Below are positions 5,614 through 5,802 of a stretch of 5,802 nucleotides of DNA, piece after piece (position 1 is the stretch's first letter; each line of letters opens with the position of its first letter). The notes beneath the pieces were generated by a model. That model worked only from the letters and a program-made list of their open reading frames with translations, searched no databases and was not told the origin of the DNA. Source of the stretch: CAVPEW01 sp050247895 (GTDB lineage Bacteria; Actinomycetota; Acidimicrobiia; Acidimicrobiales; VFJN01); NCBI GenBank assembly GCA_050247895.1, contig JBFWTJ010000241.1, positions 1 to 5,802 on the forward strand. Reading direction: 5' to 3'. A program made the position numbers and the translations under genes.

Positions 5614-5802
5614 GTGACCAAGCACATCTTCGTCACCGGAGGCGTGGCCAGCTCCCTGGGCAAGGGGATCACCGGCTCGTCGCTCGGTCGGCTGCTCAAG
5701 GCCCGCGGCCTGCGGGTCACGATGCAGAAGCTCGACCCGTACATCAACGTGGACCCGGGCACGATGAACCCCTTCGAGGACGGTGAGGTGTACGTCACCG
5801 AC
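5614..5802 (+). CDS. pyrG: CTP synthase, N-terminal fragment (3' end outside window)
   Basis: CTP synthase makes CTP from UTP, ATP and glutamine in the cytoplasm and is the last step of de novo pyrimidine nucleotide synthesis. The 63 visible residues are unmistakable: VTKHIFVTGGVASSLGKG (1-18) holds the P-loop-like ATP/UTP-binding segment with K17, followed by LGRLLKARGLRVTMQKLDPY (24-43) with K39 and D41, and INVDPGTMNPFEDGEVYVTD (44-63). All belong to the N-terminal synthetase domain; the C-terminal glutaminase domain lies beyond the window. The GTG start gives the standard N-terminus. Residue 56 is Asp (GAC at 5779-5781), where characterised homologues generally read HGE at 56-58. The gene follows the HTTM-like gene after 44 bases and probably has its own promoter. 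Confidence 0.98.
   Translation, partial: MTKHIFVTGGVASSLGKGITGSSLGRLLKARGLRVTMQKLDPYINVDPGTMNPFEDGEVYVTD

Noticed and set aside
1..5802. CRISPR array, tRNA, rRNA, insertion sequence or phage elements
   Set aside because: Apart from the exact 24-base repeat pair and its degenerate copy I see no regularly spaced repeats, no tRNA- or rRNA-like sequence, and no transposase or integrase motif. The window is almost fully coding with one 44-base gap.

Overview
This window is very G+C rich (about three quarters by eye) and densely coding. Every visible gene starts with GTG. The composition, gene style and the start of pyrG at the right end point to a high-GC actinobacterium, possibly an Acidimicrobiia-like lineage; that placement is inference and no marker here settles it. 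All supported genes are on the + strand.

Layout: (1) bases 1-884, the 3' part of a polytopic membrane protein cut by the window edge; (2) 881-1732, a compact MraY/WecA-like (polyprenyl-phosphate glycosyl-1-phosphate transferase superfamily) membrane protein; (3) 1729-4095, a large protein with a signal sequence, an alkaline-phosphatase-fold-like extracytoplasmic domain and about 11 membrane segments, whose C-terminal membrane part is paralogous to gene 1; (4) 4092-4646, a small membrane-anchored protein whose start lies in a 24-base direct repeat; (5) 4643-5569, an HTTM/vitamin-K-dependent-carboxylase-like membrane protein; (6) a 44-base gap with a candidate -10 box and a hairpin; (7) 5614 to the end, the first 63 codons of pyrG (CTP synthase).

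Genes 1-5 are joined by four identical 4-base GTGA stop/start overlaps, so they almost certainly form one translationally coupled operon. All five products are predicted to be in or anchored to the membrane. The glycosyltransferase-like gene sits between two paralogous membrane proteins, which suggests a lipid-linked saccharide or cell-envelope function. In mycobacteria the region just upstream of pyrG holds recN, steA and mctB/steB, which also serve the envelope or cell separation, so the location fits. The exact substrate cannot be read from the sequence. pyrG appears to have its own promoter, overlapping the stop codon of gene 5.

The most noteworthy observations are the duplicated membrane module on both sides of the glycosyltransferase, the apparent loss of canonical metal ligands in the phosphatase-like domain, the exact 24-base repeat that duplicates the start of gene 4, and a hairpin that masks part of the pyrG ribosome binding site.
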